Source: Sphingobacterium shayense
GTDB lineage: Bacteria; Bacteroidota; Bacteroidia; Sphingobacteriales; Sphingobacteriaceae
NCBI RefSeq assembly: GCF_013179575.1
Contig: NZ_JABMCQ010000006.1
Span: 1-64,000 of the forward strand
Direction of reading: 5' to 3'
DNA length: 64,000 nt
Shown here: positions 25,536 through 35,747 of the stretch, piece after piece
Position numbering within the stretch: position 1 is the first letter of the stretch
Layout of the letters: the number at the start of each line of letters is the position of its first letter
Notes under the pieces: model-generated
The model's input: the letters and a program-made list of their open reading frames with translations, nothing else
Told to the model about the DNA's origin: nothing
The model's database searches: none
Translations under genes and position numbers: made by a program

Positions 25536-28500
25536 TTAAAATGAAAGGTTTAAACCTAGGTTATATGTTCTTGGAACCGGATATCCATTCGAAAGGTCTC
25601 TTCCCATACTGGTAACGTTTTCCGGATTTGGTCCGCTATAAGTAGAAAAGGTTGCGATATTATCCAAAGAACCATACACGCGTAAGCGCTGCAGCCCAAA
25701 GCGCTCCAAGAATGGTCGTTGGAAATTGTACGCCAGAATGATGTTATTTATCTTCAGATAGCTTCCATTCTCTTGCCATAATGTTTGGTCATAACGAAAT
25801 GGACGTACTGTTTCGCTACGTGTGTACGCATAAGCATAAGGATATTTTGCAATATCTCCCGGCTGTTGCCACATGTCGTAGTCGTCCAGAGGTACAACAA
25901 CCTTATTATCTTCTCCCTGTCCAAAAGGGTTCGCCATTAGCCCCATACGCTCCGCTAAAGCATTATTTAGGATAGTTCTTTTTGCTGTATAAGAAGCATA
26001 AATACTTAATTGAAAATTCTTATAAGTAAACGTATTCTGTATACCGCCCGTGATTAGTGGTTGCGAATTTCCCGTCCTAGCGTAGTCGCGTGTATCCAGA
26101 ATGTAGTCGCCATTACGGTCAACCCATATTGGATCACCGGCCTGGAAATACGTTCCATCTTCGGTACGATAGCGTAATCCCGTCGCTGGATCAACTGGAA
26201 CATCTTCGTCCCGTGCATATACACCCTCGTTGAGCAAAAGATAATTCGACAGGGTGGAGGTTCCAACTCGGAAAACGATATTTTGCCCTTTCACATCGTC
26301 GGAATTCCACTTAATAAATTGCCCCCCATAATGCGATGGTAGTTTTAAAAGTACGTCTTTGTTCAATGCTCCGTTAATCGAGAAGGTCCAAGTTAACGGG
26401 CTAGAGGTTGGTAGGGGACGGATATTTAAAGCGAGCTCGTGGCCGTAATTTGCAATTGCGGCATCGTTTGAGGCTAATACGTTAAAACCTACAGAGGTAT
26501 TTAAGAACTGATCGAACAACAGATTATCGACCTTTTTGTAATATGTATCATATACCAAGTCTACCTTGTTATTAAACAGCACGAGATCTAGCCCCAGGTT
26601 ATATTGCATAGAGGTCGTCGGTTTTAAATCCGGATTTGGAATCTGTCCGAAATCGATACCGATACCTTGTTGCTGATTGTAGTTTCCTTGGATATTATAA
26701 CGTCCATATATCCGCTCCAAAGTACTATTAGGCATCACGTTTATACCCCAACTTGCCCGGATTGAACCCACATTTAACCAAGGTGCCCAGTCTTTTATCC
26801 ATGGTTCATGGTGTGCATTCCAGCGCACACCAACTGCTGGATTTCGTGTATACAAGTTACCAAAGCCGTTTCCAGAGGAACCGTCCATACGGTAAGAAAG
26901 ATCTACAACATATCGACGCTTATAATCGTAGGAGGTAGACATTGCAAAGGAGAGTGCGCGTTCATCTTTAAAGTTGTCCAACACACCGCCACCACGTGAG
27001 AAATAGCCGTCAAAACCCAGCGGCCCCTGGAAGATATCGTTCGGGGTACGTTCCTGACTGATAACAGAATTCTGTCTGGATACATTCCGTATCTCGTTGA
27101 ATAGATTGAAGAAGAAGTTATGACTTTCATTAATTGAAGTCACATAGTTTAAAGAGCTTCTGCTATACAATTGTGTTTCGCGGCCCGCGAATGAGTACAC
27201 CTTCGAAAACTGATTGTTCGCTGCAGCAGGTGTGAATGTGTCTTCTGTGCTAGACACAAACTCATAACTTAATGCCGACGTAAGTCGTAGACCGGTAAGT
27301 ATCTCGTACGATCCTTCAATAAATGGCCGAATCAGTCTCACGTTATTAGTGTTTTTTGTACTAATTGAAGAGATATAATCTGAGGAAGCTAAGTAGAATG
27401 ACGGCGGTGGAAGTAAGGTAGAGGAAAGTCCGCCTTTAGCAACGCCTGTCTGCAAGATTCCTGTTCCATCACCTTTATTTATTTTTCCTACTTGGGCAAA
27501 TACCTGACCTGTAAAACGAATCTTACTATCGGGACTGTAGTCCATTCGTAGGTTGGTAGAATATCGGTCGAAACCTGTGTTTCGGATAATCCCCGTTTCA
27601 CTATAGTACCCCAAATTCGCTTTATAGGATAATATCTTGTTCCCACCGTCAACACTTAGGTTGTGACTATGGTTAAATGTCTTTTGAAAATAAAGATCTT
27701 GCCAGTTCGTCGAGTTATTGAAATAAGCATTTAGACTGTCCGATAAATGTGGCGTATTTTGGATGCGGTCAATATCATCCTGTGTTAATGCGTTTCCGTA
27801 TATCTGCTGCAGTTTTAGTAGCCTTTCCAGATTACCTCCGAGTGTTGGACGCAATTTTGGCGGAGTTTTAATAAATGTGTTGTTTGTGTAATTTATACGG
27901 GGTATATCTGAGTTACCTCGTTTGGTATTGATGATTATTACGCCATATGCGGCGAGAGAACCATACATCGATGTAGCTTGCGCATCTTTTAGGATTTCAA
28001 TACTCTCTACGTCTTCGGGTGGTATCATCGAAAGGGGGCTAATCCCAGGACCCTGTTGTTGCAGTCCCATCTCGGAAGCTCTATCTGCATCAAGGGGGAC
28101 GCCATCGATAACATATAAGGGTGAGGTGGGCATCAGAATAGATTCGTTACCGGAACCTGTAACGGTTAAAGTTGATAGTCCACGAATTTGAGTTGTTCCT
28201 CGGTAGCCTGGAGCACCCGTGTTAACCTGAATATTCATGCCCGGAACCTTACCTTGTAATAAAGATTCTAGCGGTCCCGGTACGTCCCGGATATCGTCTG
28301 CCGTCAATATCGCGGAGGCGCCAGTGGAGGTTTCCTTCGGGCGCTTCACATATCCCCGGGTGACAATAACCTCTTCTATGCCCTGATCAGAGGGGGTTAG
28401 CGAAACATTAAGTGTACTTTGGTTAGCGGAGGCGGTGACACGTTTATCCAGATAACCCAAAGACTTGAACAGTAGCGTAGTTCTTCCATTTAGGGTCACG

Positions 28501-28685
28501 CTGAATGTGCCATCCCCTTTGGTGGCGACGAGCGCTCTCCCTGTCGCCGTATTAATGATAGTAACGCTACCTAGGCCATTTCCATTTGCATCGACAACCT
28601 TACCACGTAATGTGTTCTGGGCAGAGGCGGAGAGACATAAGCTCATCCAAAATAAAATTAAGCTATATATGATCTTTTTTTTCAT
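25536..28685 (-). CDS. SusC/RagA-family TonB-linked outer-membrane transporter (pair 1)
   Basis: 1049 residues. Signal peptide ending near SASAQ. A carboxypeptidase-D-like N-terminal domain spans about 25-100 (RGKVVDANGNGLGSVTIINT), followed by a TonB-box-like segment (EEVIVTRGYVKR) and a plug domain (ADDIRDVPGPLESLLQGKVP, then GAPGYRGTTQIRGL and EILKDAQATSMYGSLAAYGV). The rest is a 22-strand-type barrel ending in the aromatic terminus YNLGLNLSF. It imports a ligand captured by the SusD partner, powered by TonB. It follows the DUF5007 gene by 11 bp. Confidence 0.97.
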   Translation of the reverse strand: MKKKIIYSLILFWMSLCLSASAQNTLRGKVVDANGNGLGSVTIINTATGRALVATKGDGTFSVTLNGRTTLLFKSLGYLDKRVTASANQSTLNVSLTPSDQGIEEVIVTRGYVKRPKETSTGASAILTADDIRDVPGPLESLLQGKVPGMNIQVNTGAPGYRGTTQIRGLSTLTVTGSGNESILMPTSPLYVIDGVPLDADRASEMGLQQQGPGISPLSMIPPEDVESIEILKDAQATSMYGSLAAYGVIIINTKRGNSDIPRINYTNNTFIKTPPKLRPTLGGNLERLLKLQQIYGNALTQDDIDRIQNTPHLSDSLNAYFNNSTNWQDLYFQKTFNHSHNLSVDGGNKILSYKANLGYYSETGIIRNTGFDRYSTNLRMDYSPDSKIRFTGQVFAQVGKINKGDGTGILQTGVAKGGLSSTLLPPPSFYLASSDYISSISTKNTNNVRLIRPFIEGSYEILTGLRLTSALSYEFVSSTEDTFTPAAANNQFSKVYSFAGRETQLYSRSSLNYVTSINESHNFFFNLFNEIRNVSRQNSVISQERTPNDIFQGPLGFDGYFSRGGGVLDNFKDERALSFAMSTSYDYKRRYVVDLSYRMDGSSGNGFGNLYTRNPAVGVRWNAHHEPWIKDWAPWLNVGSIRASWGINVMPNSTLERIYGRYNIQGNYNQQQGIGIDFGQIPNPDLKPTTSMQYNLGLDLVLFNNKVDLVYDTYYKKVDNLLFDQFLNTSVGFNVLASNDAAIANYGHELALNIRPLPTSSPLTWTFSINGALNKDVLLKLPSHYGGQFIKWNSDDVKGQNIVFRVGTSTLSNYLLLNEGVYARDEDVPVDPATGLRYRTEDGTYFQAGDPIWVDRNGDYILDTRDYARTGNSQPLITGGIQNTFTYKNFQLSIYASYTAKRTILNNALAERMGLMANPFGQGEDNKVVVPLDDYDMWQQPGDIAKYPYAYAYTRSETVRPFRYDQTLWQENGSYLKINNIILAYNFQRPFLERFGLQRLRVYGSLDNIATFSTYSGPNPENVTSMGRDLSNGYPVPRTYNLGLNLSF

Positions 28686-28696
28686 GGAGAACTGTA

Positions 28697-29785
28697 TTAA
28701 TCGTTTTCAAATTTTGGGTTGTCATTTCGAAAGTGGAATACGATTTCCCAGTTACCTTTCTTAAATATTTTAAAATTGAAAGTCATTCCGGCGATCTCTC
28801 TGGTTCCACCCCATCCTAACCGAGAATACTTAATGTCAAGGTTTGCCCAGCCTCCGGAACCATAAGGGGTTTTATTGCTTGTTAAGGGAATAGGGTATAG
28901 TACATCATATTCAACATATTCCGCCGTGATTTTTCTATTGAATCCGTGAAACATCTCATCCCACCTGGTTTCATTAAATTCTGCTGGGTGGATTGGTTTT
29001 TCGTCCTTGTCAAGAAACTTGATACGAAGCTTGTTTCCAGCATTTCCCTCAAATTGGCGGATGTATATGACTACGTCTTTCTTTTGATCATTGTTGACTA
29101 GATAAATATTTGTGTTTTCTCCCATCATATTGTACATCAGAATCGGCACAATGTAAGCGCGTTTTCTAGGATCATTCGGACTCAAAGGATCGGGGGCGAC
29201 TTCACCTGTGTAAGGATTTAAGTCGGTCGGTTCATAATCCAGTTCACGCCATGGAATAAGTTGAAAATCTTTAATATAACGTATTCCCCCCGAATTGCTT
29301 AATTTGAGATCGAAGAAACGAATATCCTGTGTTTTTAATACCGAGTCGGTGGGTCTTGGTGTTATGCGCTCACTGATTGCCGAAGCATGCATGATGAAGC
29401 GGCCCCCTGAGTCTACCTCAAACATCGGCTTTTTTACCAACCGGCGTTTACGCTCAATTTCCTCCATAGAGGTTTCCTCGCCATCGTACTCTTGAATCCA
29501 CTCATAAGTTTCCGCTGGTTCCAGAAAATCTAGTGCAGGTGTGCCATCACCGAAGCGTGGATTTACGATCTCAAAGTTTAGTGGGAGCGTCGAATTGTCA
29601 GAATTCAGTGGATTGAAGACAGTGGTTCTCCCCATTGTAGGTTCTAAAATTTGGGTTGAATAGGTCAAGTTTTCACTTATAAAATCTTTGTCTTGAGGCA
29701 GGTCGTACATCTCGGAGCAGGATATTATGCCCAAAGAGAGCAATACTAAACCTGTGAAAGCCTTATAGTTGTTATAACTCATCAT
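28697..29785 (-). CDS. DUF5007-type lipoprotein
   Basis: 362 residues with two adjacent possible start Met codons. Lipobox GIISCSE (Cys at about 23). From memory the pattern around FISENLTYSTQILEPTMGRT and STLPLNFEIVNPRFGDGTP matches DUF5007, a Bacteroidota family found with SusCD and fasciclin genes. The C-terminal part looks beta-rich (LDIKYSRLGWGGTREIAGMT). No catalytic motif is seen. It sits between the first FAS1-discoidin gene and the second SusC gene in the transcription order, so it probably belongs to the surface complex. Confidence 0.75.
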   Translation of the reverse strand: MMSYNNYKAFTGLVLLSLGIISCSEMYDLPQDKDFISENLTYSTQILEPTMGRTTVFNPLNSDNSTLPLNFEIVNPRFGDGTPALDFLEPAETYEWIQEYDGEETSMEEIERKRRLVKKPMFEVDSGGRFIMHASAISERITPRPTDSVLKTQDIRFFDLKLSNSGGIRYIKDFQLIPWRELDYEPTDLNPYTGEVAPDPLSPNDPRKRAYIVPILMYNMMGENTNIYLVNNDQKKDVVIYIRQFEGNAGNKLRIKFLDKDEKPIHPAEFNETRWDEMFHGFNRKITAEYVEYDVLYPIPLTSNKTPYGSGGWANLDIKYSRLGWGGTREIAGMTFNFKIFKKGNWEIVFHFRNDNPKFEND

Positions 29786-29827
29786 AATGGGTTATCATTT
29801 AGTTTTAATTTTTTTTAAATACTTAAC

Positions 29828-30922
29828 TTATTGTTCTTCATAATTGACAGACCAATCTGCTAACTGAAACATGGTACCGCTCCTTATGCGTGTTATTGTC
29901 AACCTATAATGACTATAAGCGACGGTATTTTTAAATCGGAATACACGTTGCATAAATCGGTCTGAAAATTCCTCAGATGACCGCGAGTCCAGTTGATTCC
30001 AATTTTCGCCATCGTGTGATCCCTCTAGGCGCCAGTCGATAGGATCTCGGTCCGACTCATCATTAGCAGAGGTTAGCGTATAGGCGTTTGAGACGGATGG
30101 CTGGTTCAATTCAACTTGTAGCCATAATGAATTTGGAAACGATCCTAAAAGGAACTTTGTCTGTGAATTTCCGTCAAATACATATTTAGATGCTTCAACA
30201 GCATTTGGCCCCCCGCCATGTTCATGAGAGGAAGAAAACGTTCCACCCACGGTCTCAAACAAGTTAGGCGGCGGTGGGATTAATGTAAATCGTTTAACGA
30301 AATCATCGAAACCGAAAACGTGGTCAGACGATAAAACATGGATAATACCGTTGTCTGCTTGGATATTAATTGAAGCGGTATTGGTTGTTACCCAATTTTT
30401 TAGGAATGGACTTAATTTAGTATCGCTAAATTCGACAACAGATGGCCCTCCTTGGATATAGCCAGAAGAATAGGATTCTACTAATTTTCCGTGCATACGA
30501 TAGCCATTACGGAAATCATAAAGAAAGGATCCATCTTGATTAGATAGTGAGTCACTGGTATAGTTACCACGAATAACGTATTGAGACATCATTGTATCTA
30601 ACTGTTCATATTTCACATTTCCTAAATACTCGATAGGTTGCTCGGCAAGTCGACGGATGTTATTCAAGTTTTCGATAGCCAAACGAAAGCTCTCGTTTGT
30701 GGGTGCAAATACCGTTATAGCACTATCGGCGATAATGTTTTGCATGCCAACTCGATCAATAACTTTTACAAGCGAATCATAGACTCCTGGTTTACTTTTT
30801 AGGTAGGCATATACGCTCCCATCATAACGGGTTTTTTGTATCTCATGGGAGTAGAAGCCGTTATCTTTTGAACAAGAGATAGCCAATACAACACATAAAA
30901 TTATTAGTATCCGAAATTTCAT
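29828..30922 (-). CDS. Fasciclin (FAS1) plus F5/8 (discoidin) domain lipoprotein
   Basis: About 364 residues from the Met at 30922, which starts a clean signal (MKFRILIILCVVLAISC, Cys17); the longer frame to 31021 overlaps susD and adds 33 unlikely residues. A FAS1 domain covers about 28-225 (YDGSVYAYLKSKPGVYDSLV, AITVFAPTNESFRLAI, GIIHVLSSDHVFGFDDFV). An F5/8-like domain covers about 235-364 (GGGPNAVEASKYVFDGNSQT, TLTSANDESDRDPIDWRLEG, then SHDGENWNQLDSRSS). It follows susD by 19 bp. This is the same placement as the other FAS1 gene, with an extra binding module. Confidence 0.88.
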   Translation of the reverse strand: MKFRILIILCVVLAISCSKDNGFYSHEIQKTRYDGSVYAYLKSKPGVYDSLVKVIDRVGMQNIIADSAITVFAPTNESFRLAIENLNNIRRLAEQPIEYLGNVKYEQLDTMMSQYVIRGNYTSDSLSNQDGSFLYDFRNGYRMHGKLVESYSSGYIQGGPSVVEFSDTKLSPFLKNWVTTNTASINIQADNGIIHVLSSDHVFGFDDFVKRFTLIPPPPNLFETVGGTFSSSHEHGGGPNAVEASKYVFDGNSQTKFLLGSFPNSLWLQVELNQPSVSNAYTLTSANDESDRDPIDWRLEGSHDGENWNQLDSRSSEEFSDRFMQRVFRFKNTVAYSHYRLTITRIRSGTMFQLADWSVNYEEQ

Positions 30923-30941
30923 AATTTCCTTGTTTATGTAG

Positions 30942-32447
30942 TTATTTCCAATAATTATTTTGTTCCAAGAGGGAATTTTGTTGTAACACCGATTCAGAAA
31001 TCGGCCAATAAATTCCGCCATTACGAATGCGCTCTACAAATTCCGGATCGTTATTTTTAATCTTATTGTAGCGAACAAGGTCGTACCAGCGATGTCCTTC
31101 TCCCATTAGTTCCCTATGGCGTTCGCGAAAAACGGCATCCAATAGATCACCATTTGATGCGGATGAATAGTTTTCTAGTCCACGATTTTCCCGTATACGA
31201 TTCAACAGGTCTATTGCGCCGTTTTGTTCACCTAAAACAGCCAATGCTTCTGCTCTCAGTAACGTAATATCCTCTAGACGAGAGAATACGAGCGCACTGG
31301 TAAAAATTTGAAAATTGGGGTCTGTGTTACCGCCTTGAATACACTTGATTTTATTGAAGATTGGGTATCGTCCGTTAAAGTTTCGAAAGTAGTCCTCATT
31401 TAGAGGTTTACCGAGTGTGTCAATACTAAAACGCTCGTCTTTGGCTTCGTTGAAAACGTTGACAATGGTTTCTTTGGTTAGATAAATATCGGGTATGGTT
31501 TTATTGACAACTGGAGTTGCGAGTGTTAGTTCTTCAATATTTCCAGTAAAAGCACCTTCTAAATGTGCCCACACGCTGGGAAAAGCGAACATCTGACTAC
31601 TATGTTTATCGAAGAAAAAGCCACTTGGCGAAGTAAGGTTGTTTGTGGCAGTGTAATTGATGTTGGCTTTTTCATAATTATCCATGATAAACGCAGTATA
31701 AGAAGCTACATTCGGGTAGTTCTCTTGCCAGGCAGATACATGTGCAAGTAGCGCATATGCTGCTATTTTAGTGGCTAAAGCACCGTCCCAGCGCGATTGT
31801 GCTTCGTTGTAATAATTGCCGAGCTGCTCGGGTTCGTCCACACTGTAACGCAATGGTAGGGCAGGGGCGGCTTCTAATAGCTCTTGCTCTACCCAAGCCA
31901 GAATTTTTTCTTGGCTTTCCCTAGGTTTATTCGTGAAATTGTCTTCCGAAGAACTTGTGATAAATGGTAAATCTCCCCAAACACGCGTCATATAGAAATA
32001 GGCAAAGGCACGCAATAGCCGTGCTTGAGCTATATCGACCTTAAGATTTGCTTCTTTATACCGGTCATCTTGACCGAGTACTTCTGGCGCTCGAGTGATA
32101 AATACATTGGCTGCATTGATCACAGCATACCATCTCCGCCAATTGCGTAATGCTTCCAGGGTTTCATTGTTGGCGTTTAAATCCTGCTCTGAGATCGCCA
32201 TAAGGTCGCGACGAAGCGGAATCGAGTATTCCCCTGTACGAACCTCACCGTAAAGCCAAAAGGCATTACGATCTACTAAAGCAGATTTGGTAAGCGCATA
32301 TACACCGAGCAACCCTGCTCGCGTATCTTCCATTTTCTCCCACATATTTTCGTCCGAAACGACCCGAGTTGAGTCTACATCTAACATTTTCTCGCAACTG
32401 CTAAGAGAAATACAAACTGCAGTAAAAACATATAATATCTTTTTCAT
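30942..32447 (-). CDS. SusD/RagB-like outer-membrane nutrient-binding lipoprotein (pair 2)
   Basis: 501 residues. Lipobox SLSSCEK (Cys at about 19). SusD fold segments: WEKMEDTRAGLLGVYALTKS, DIAQARLLRAFAYFYMTRVW, EDITLLRAEALAVLGEQNGA and RENRGLENYSSASNGDL, then VFRERHRELMGEGHRWYDLV. It pairs with the SusC-like gene that ends 10 bp upstream. It is only distantly similar to the other SusD protein here, so the two pairs probably bind different ligands or parts of one ligand. Confidence 0.95.
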   Translation of the reverse strand: MKKILYVFTAVCISLSSCEKMLDVDSTRVVSDENMWEKMEDTRAGLLGVYALTKSALVDRNAFWLYGEVRTGEYSIPLRRDLMAISEQDLNANNETLEALRNWRRWYAVINAANVFITRAPEVLGQDDRYKEANLKVDIAQARLLRAFAYFYMTRVWGDLPFITSSSEDNFTNKPRESQEKILAWVEQELLEAAPALPLRYSVDEPEQLGNYYNEAQSRWDGALATKIAAYALLAHVSAWQENYPNVASYTAFIMDNYEKANINYTATNNLTSPSGFFFDKHSSQMFAFPSVWAHLEGAFTGNIEELTLATPVVNKTIPDIYLTKETIVNVFNEAKDERFSIDTLGKPLNEDYFRNFNGRYPIFNKIKCIQGGNTDPNFQIFTSALVFSRLEDITLLRAEALAVLGEQNGAIDLLNRIRENRGLENYSSASNGDLLDAVFRERHRELMGEGHRWYDLVRYNKIKNNDPEFVERIRNGGIYWPISESVLQQNSLLEQNNYWK

Positions 32448-32457
32448 ATGGCAGTTA

Positions 32458-35442
32458 TTAAAAATTAAGTTTAAATCCTATTAAGTAGCTTTTCGGAATC
32501 ATCATATTGTATCCTTCATCAAGACCTAAATAATTGGTTAATTCAGGATCACGCCCCGAATACTTAGTTAACGTGAGTAAATTGTTTGCTGTCGCATAAA
32601 CATATAGTTTTCCTCCGTCAAGGTTTGAGGCTAACATCTTGGTAAAATCATATCCTATTGAAACCTGTCTTAGTTTTAGAAACGAACCGTTTTCCATGAA
32701 TAAATCTTGATTCGTTTGATAGCCACTAACACTACTCCATGGGTTATAAAGGGGATATTTGCTATAATCGCCTCGTTTTTCCCAATAGGTTATTTCTTTC
32801 ACAGAGCCGATGTTTCCTGAATTTTCGTTATCGATGAAATCAAATCGTTTGGACATTTCTTGATTAACAATATCACGACCTAGGTTGAAATAAAAATAGA
32901 ACTTTACATCAAAATCTTTGTAGAAAAAATTGTTTTGCCACGATCCTGATATTTTTGGGATGTAATTTCCCCGTAGTACACGATCGGCAGAAGTGATGCG
33001 GTTGTCTCCGTTCTGATCTTTCCAGATAGGATCACCCGCTTGGAAAGGAATACCGTTATAATTTTTGGATACGCCATCGACGATTGGTATTTCACTGTCA
33101 GAAGTGTATATACCCTGGTTTTCTAAAACCCAAAAGGCATCAATCCGTTCGCCAACCTTAAGCATTCGGTCTTGTATAACCACTTCCTTTGCACCGTCTG
33201 GTAGGGCGGTAAGTTTATTGGTGTTAAACGCGAGATTTATCCCTGAATTCCATCGGAAGCTATAAGATGTCGTCGTAGCAACGTCACCGCTCAGTGACAG
33301 CTCTACGCCGGTGTTCTGTACGTCCATCCCCGATTTTAAAGCATATTCATAACCGTACTCTGCATGAGCCGGCATAGTAAGAACTTGGTTTTTATTTTGT
33401 TTGATATAGGCATCTAGAGAGAAGTATATATTACGCTTAGAAAGCTGGAAATCAAAGCCTAGGTTTGCATGATCTGAATACGCCCATGGTATGTCGTATC
33501 CTGTCCAACCATCTGAATACGGCCTAACTAATGCCGCAAAGCCATTATAACCTGGTACAATGACGTTTCCAGTATAGCCTACTTGGGCGGTGTAATGTGG
33601 TCCTTGGGAAATATTGTCAAACAAATTAAGGATTCCCAATCTACCAGCGCTAGCTCTTACTTTGAAACTTTCGTATCGTGCATCGTCGCTGAAAAATTCA
33701 TTTTTTAAGTTCCAACCCAGCGCCAACGACGGCGTAAAAATCCAGCGGCTGGTAGGTTGAGCGTTTGAAGATCCGTCATAGCGCAATAAGAGGCTCGCTG
33801 TATACTTTTCGTCAAGGTTATAGGTCCCGCGTCCATAGAAAGAAACCAGGTTGTTTCGTGTACGGTCTAAGAACTTAAATACAAGCTGTCTTGGAAATAC
33901 GGTTGGATTGAGGTAGTTGTCGTTATTGGGATCTGTCTCCAAAAGGTTTATCTTAATGAAATCGTTTACTCCTTTATATGCATAGGCGTAATTATATTTG
34001 TGATTGTCCCATTGCAATACACTAGCTGCTTCCAAAAATAGATTACTATTTTCGTTAAGTTTCCAGTCGTATGATGCCACATTGTCAAAAACAAGTCGTT
34101 GATTGTAGCCATAATAGTTTGAGGCGAAATTATTTCCCTCCAACAATGTACTCGGGTAGAACAAGTCTCTAAAACCCTCGTTGTAGTCTACCAAAAGTCT
34201 CGATTTGAGTTTGAAGGATGCAAACTGAATATTCAATGCCAGATTTCCTTCCAGGATATTCGAGTAATTGTTGTCAAAACTTTTATCGTGTTCGGCAAGA
34301 TAGCCGTCGTAGGCTTCCTTGTTTGGTGCTAGGGGTGCACCCAGATCAGGAAAATAGGACATCATTGCATACCGGTTACGCAAATTTTTATTGCGATCGC
34401 GGCTCAATCGGGTAGCATTGATACTGGTATGAAAGAATAGCCATTTTAAGGGTTGCAAGTCTAATTGGAACCGCGCATTATACTTTCGAAATTTGGTGTC
34501 TTCGGCTATTCCTGCATTTTGTAGATTGCCTAAGGAAAATTGAAAATTTGAGCGCTTACCTCCGCCCGATATACTGGCGTTTATGCCATAATTCATTCCA
34601 TTATTGTAATAGCTGTCTGACCAATTTGATGGCCCGTAATATCTCTGGTTTAAAGAGTCGCTAAGATAAACAGGGTAGGTTTCATCCTCATCGTAACGAC
34701 CGTTACTTGTATACAGGTTATAAAACTGCTTTCTAAAATTATTTTCGTAGCCGCCATTAATCGTTGTGACTCGCGGTCGTTGCGACATGCCAATAAAACT
34801 GTTCAGACTGATTCTTTTCTTTTCATTGCTAGCGCTCTTCTTCGAGGTTATTTTGATAACACCGTTTACTGCCAGAGGCCCGTAAACACTAATACTGGCT
34901 GGATCTTTTAAAACTTCGATGGTAGCTATATTGTCGAGTTCTATATTACTTAGAAGATTGTTTTCTGGGCCGATTCTATCTATGTCATAAGCCTGAATCA
35001 TATACGAAAACGGATGACTGCCAATGAGTGGAATATTATCCAATACAACTAAAGGCTGATTCTGATAGACATCTTTATGGCTAAAAACAGGTGTTGAGAT
35101 CCCGCGAATATACATGGGACCCGATGTTCCGGGCTCTCCGCTGGGTTCCGTAACAGTCAGTCCTGCAGCCTCTCCCTTGAGATATTGGGGTAGGGTAGCA
35201 TACCCGTTTAGAGCAATATCTTTGGGATCCTTCAGCATCGATTTCGTACGTACATTTTTGAAATTTAGATCAAACACAGAATCCAAGAGCTGGGGCACAA
35301 CAGTGTCCTGTAATAACGCATGTGAATGAACGCTGAATTCCGTTTTGTGGGAAGCCCAAAGATGATTTTCAGATAGCAATATGAACAATACAACAAGTAT
35401 ACTTATACTATATGCATAAGGAATTTTCTCCTTCATATACAT
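32458..35442 (-). CDS. SusC/RagA-family TonB-linked outer-membrane transporter (pair 2), no N-terminal CarboxypepD domain
   Basis: 994 residues. A hydrophobic signal (ISILVVLFILLS) is followed by about 60 residues with no visible carboxypeptidase-D-like domain and no clear TonB box, then the plug (NGYATLPQYLKGEAAGLTVT, PGTSGPMYIRGISTPVFS, ATIEVLKDPASISVYGPLAV) and the barrel ending GFKLNF. First gene of the 11-gene operon. It may use TonB through another segment, or depend on the other transporter's architecture; the missing domain is an observation, and its meaning is unknown. Confidence 0.95.
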   Translation of the reverse strand: MYMKEKIPYAYSISILVVLFILLSENHLWASHKTEFSVHSHALLQDTVVPQLLDSVFDLNFKNVRTKSMLKDPKDIALNGYATLPQYLKGEAAGLTVTEPSGEPGTSGPMYIRGISTPVFSHKDVYQNQPLVVLDNIPLIGSHPFSYMIQAYDIDRIGPENNLLSNIELDNIATIEVLKDPASISVYGPLAVNGVIKITSKKSASNEKKRISLNSFIGMSQRPRVTTINGGYENNFRKQFYNLYTSNGRYDEDETYPVYLSDSLNQRYYGPSNWSDSYYNNGMNYGINASISGGGKRSNFQFSLGNLQNAGIAEDTKFRKYNARFQLDLQPLKWLFFHTSINATRLSRDRNKNLRNRYAMMSYFPDLGAPLAPNKEAYDGYLAEHDKSFDNNYSNILEGNLALNIQFASFKLKSRLLVDYNEGFRDLFYPSTLLEGNNFASNYYGYNQRLVFDNVASYDWKLNENSNLFLEAASVLQWDNHKYNYAYAYKGVNDFIKINLLETDPNNDNYLNPTVFPRQLVFKFLDRTRNNLVSFYGRGTYNLDEKYTASLLLRYDGSSNAQPTSRWIFTPSLALGWNLKNEFFSDDARYESFKVRASAGRLGILNLFDNISQGPHYTAQVGYTGNVIVPGYNGFAALVRPYSDGWTGYDIPWAYSDHANLGFDFQLSKRNIYFSLDAYIKQNKNQVLTMPAHAEYGYEYALKSGMDVQNTGVELSLSGDVATTTSYSFRWNSGINLAFNTNKLTALPDGAKEVVIQDRMLKVGERIDAFWVLENQGIYTSDSEIPIVDGVSKNYNGIPFQAGDPIWKDQNGDNRITSADRVLRGNYIPKISGSWQNNFFYKDFDVKFYFYFNLGRDIVNQEMSKRFDFIDNENSGNIGSVKEITYWEKRGDYSKYPLYNPWSSVSGYQTNQDLFMENGSFLKLRQVSIGYDFTKMLASNLDGGKLYVYATANNLLTLTKYSGRDPELTNYLGLDEGYNMMIPKSYLIGFKLNF

Positions 35443-35747
35443 TTAGGTTTAAAGTTTTTAATTGATAATAATTTTTCTAATTAATAGGTTAAGTGATCGT
35501 TACCCTAAGGAAAGCATCGTGCTAAAAGAGTTATCATAATTTTCTTTTTTAGTTTATAATTTAATATTTAATTTTCTTCCAACTAGGTTTGATGGTAGTC
35601 GGTTGAATGCGTTATATGTTTTGGTATTCAGCTTATAATTTTCTAATCTTTCGCAAGACTAGGGCTTGTCGGCAACGAAATGTTGTTATCCGTTTTCGTG
35701 TAAAATGGCTTGCAGTAAATTTTTATCGTATGACCGCATGTCGGTGT

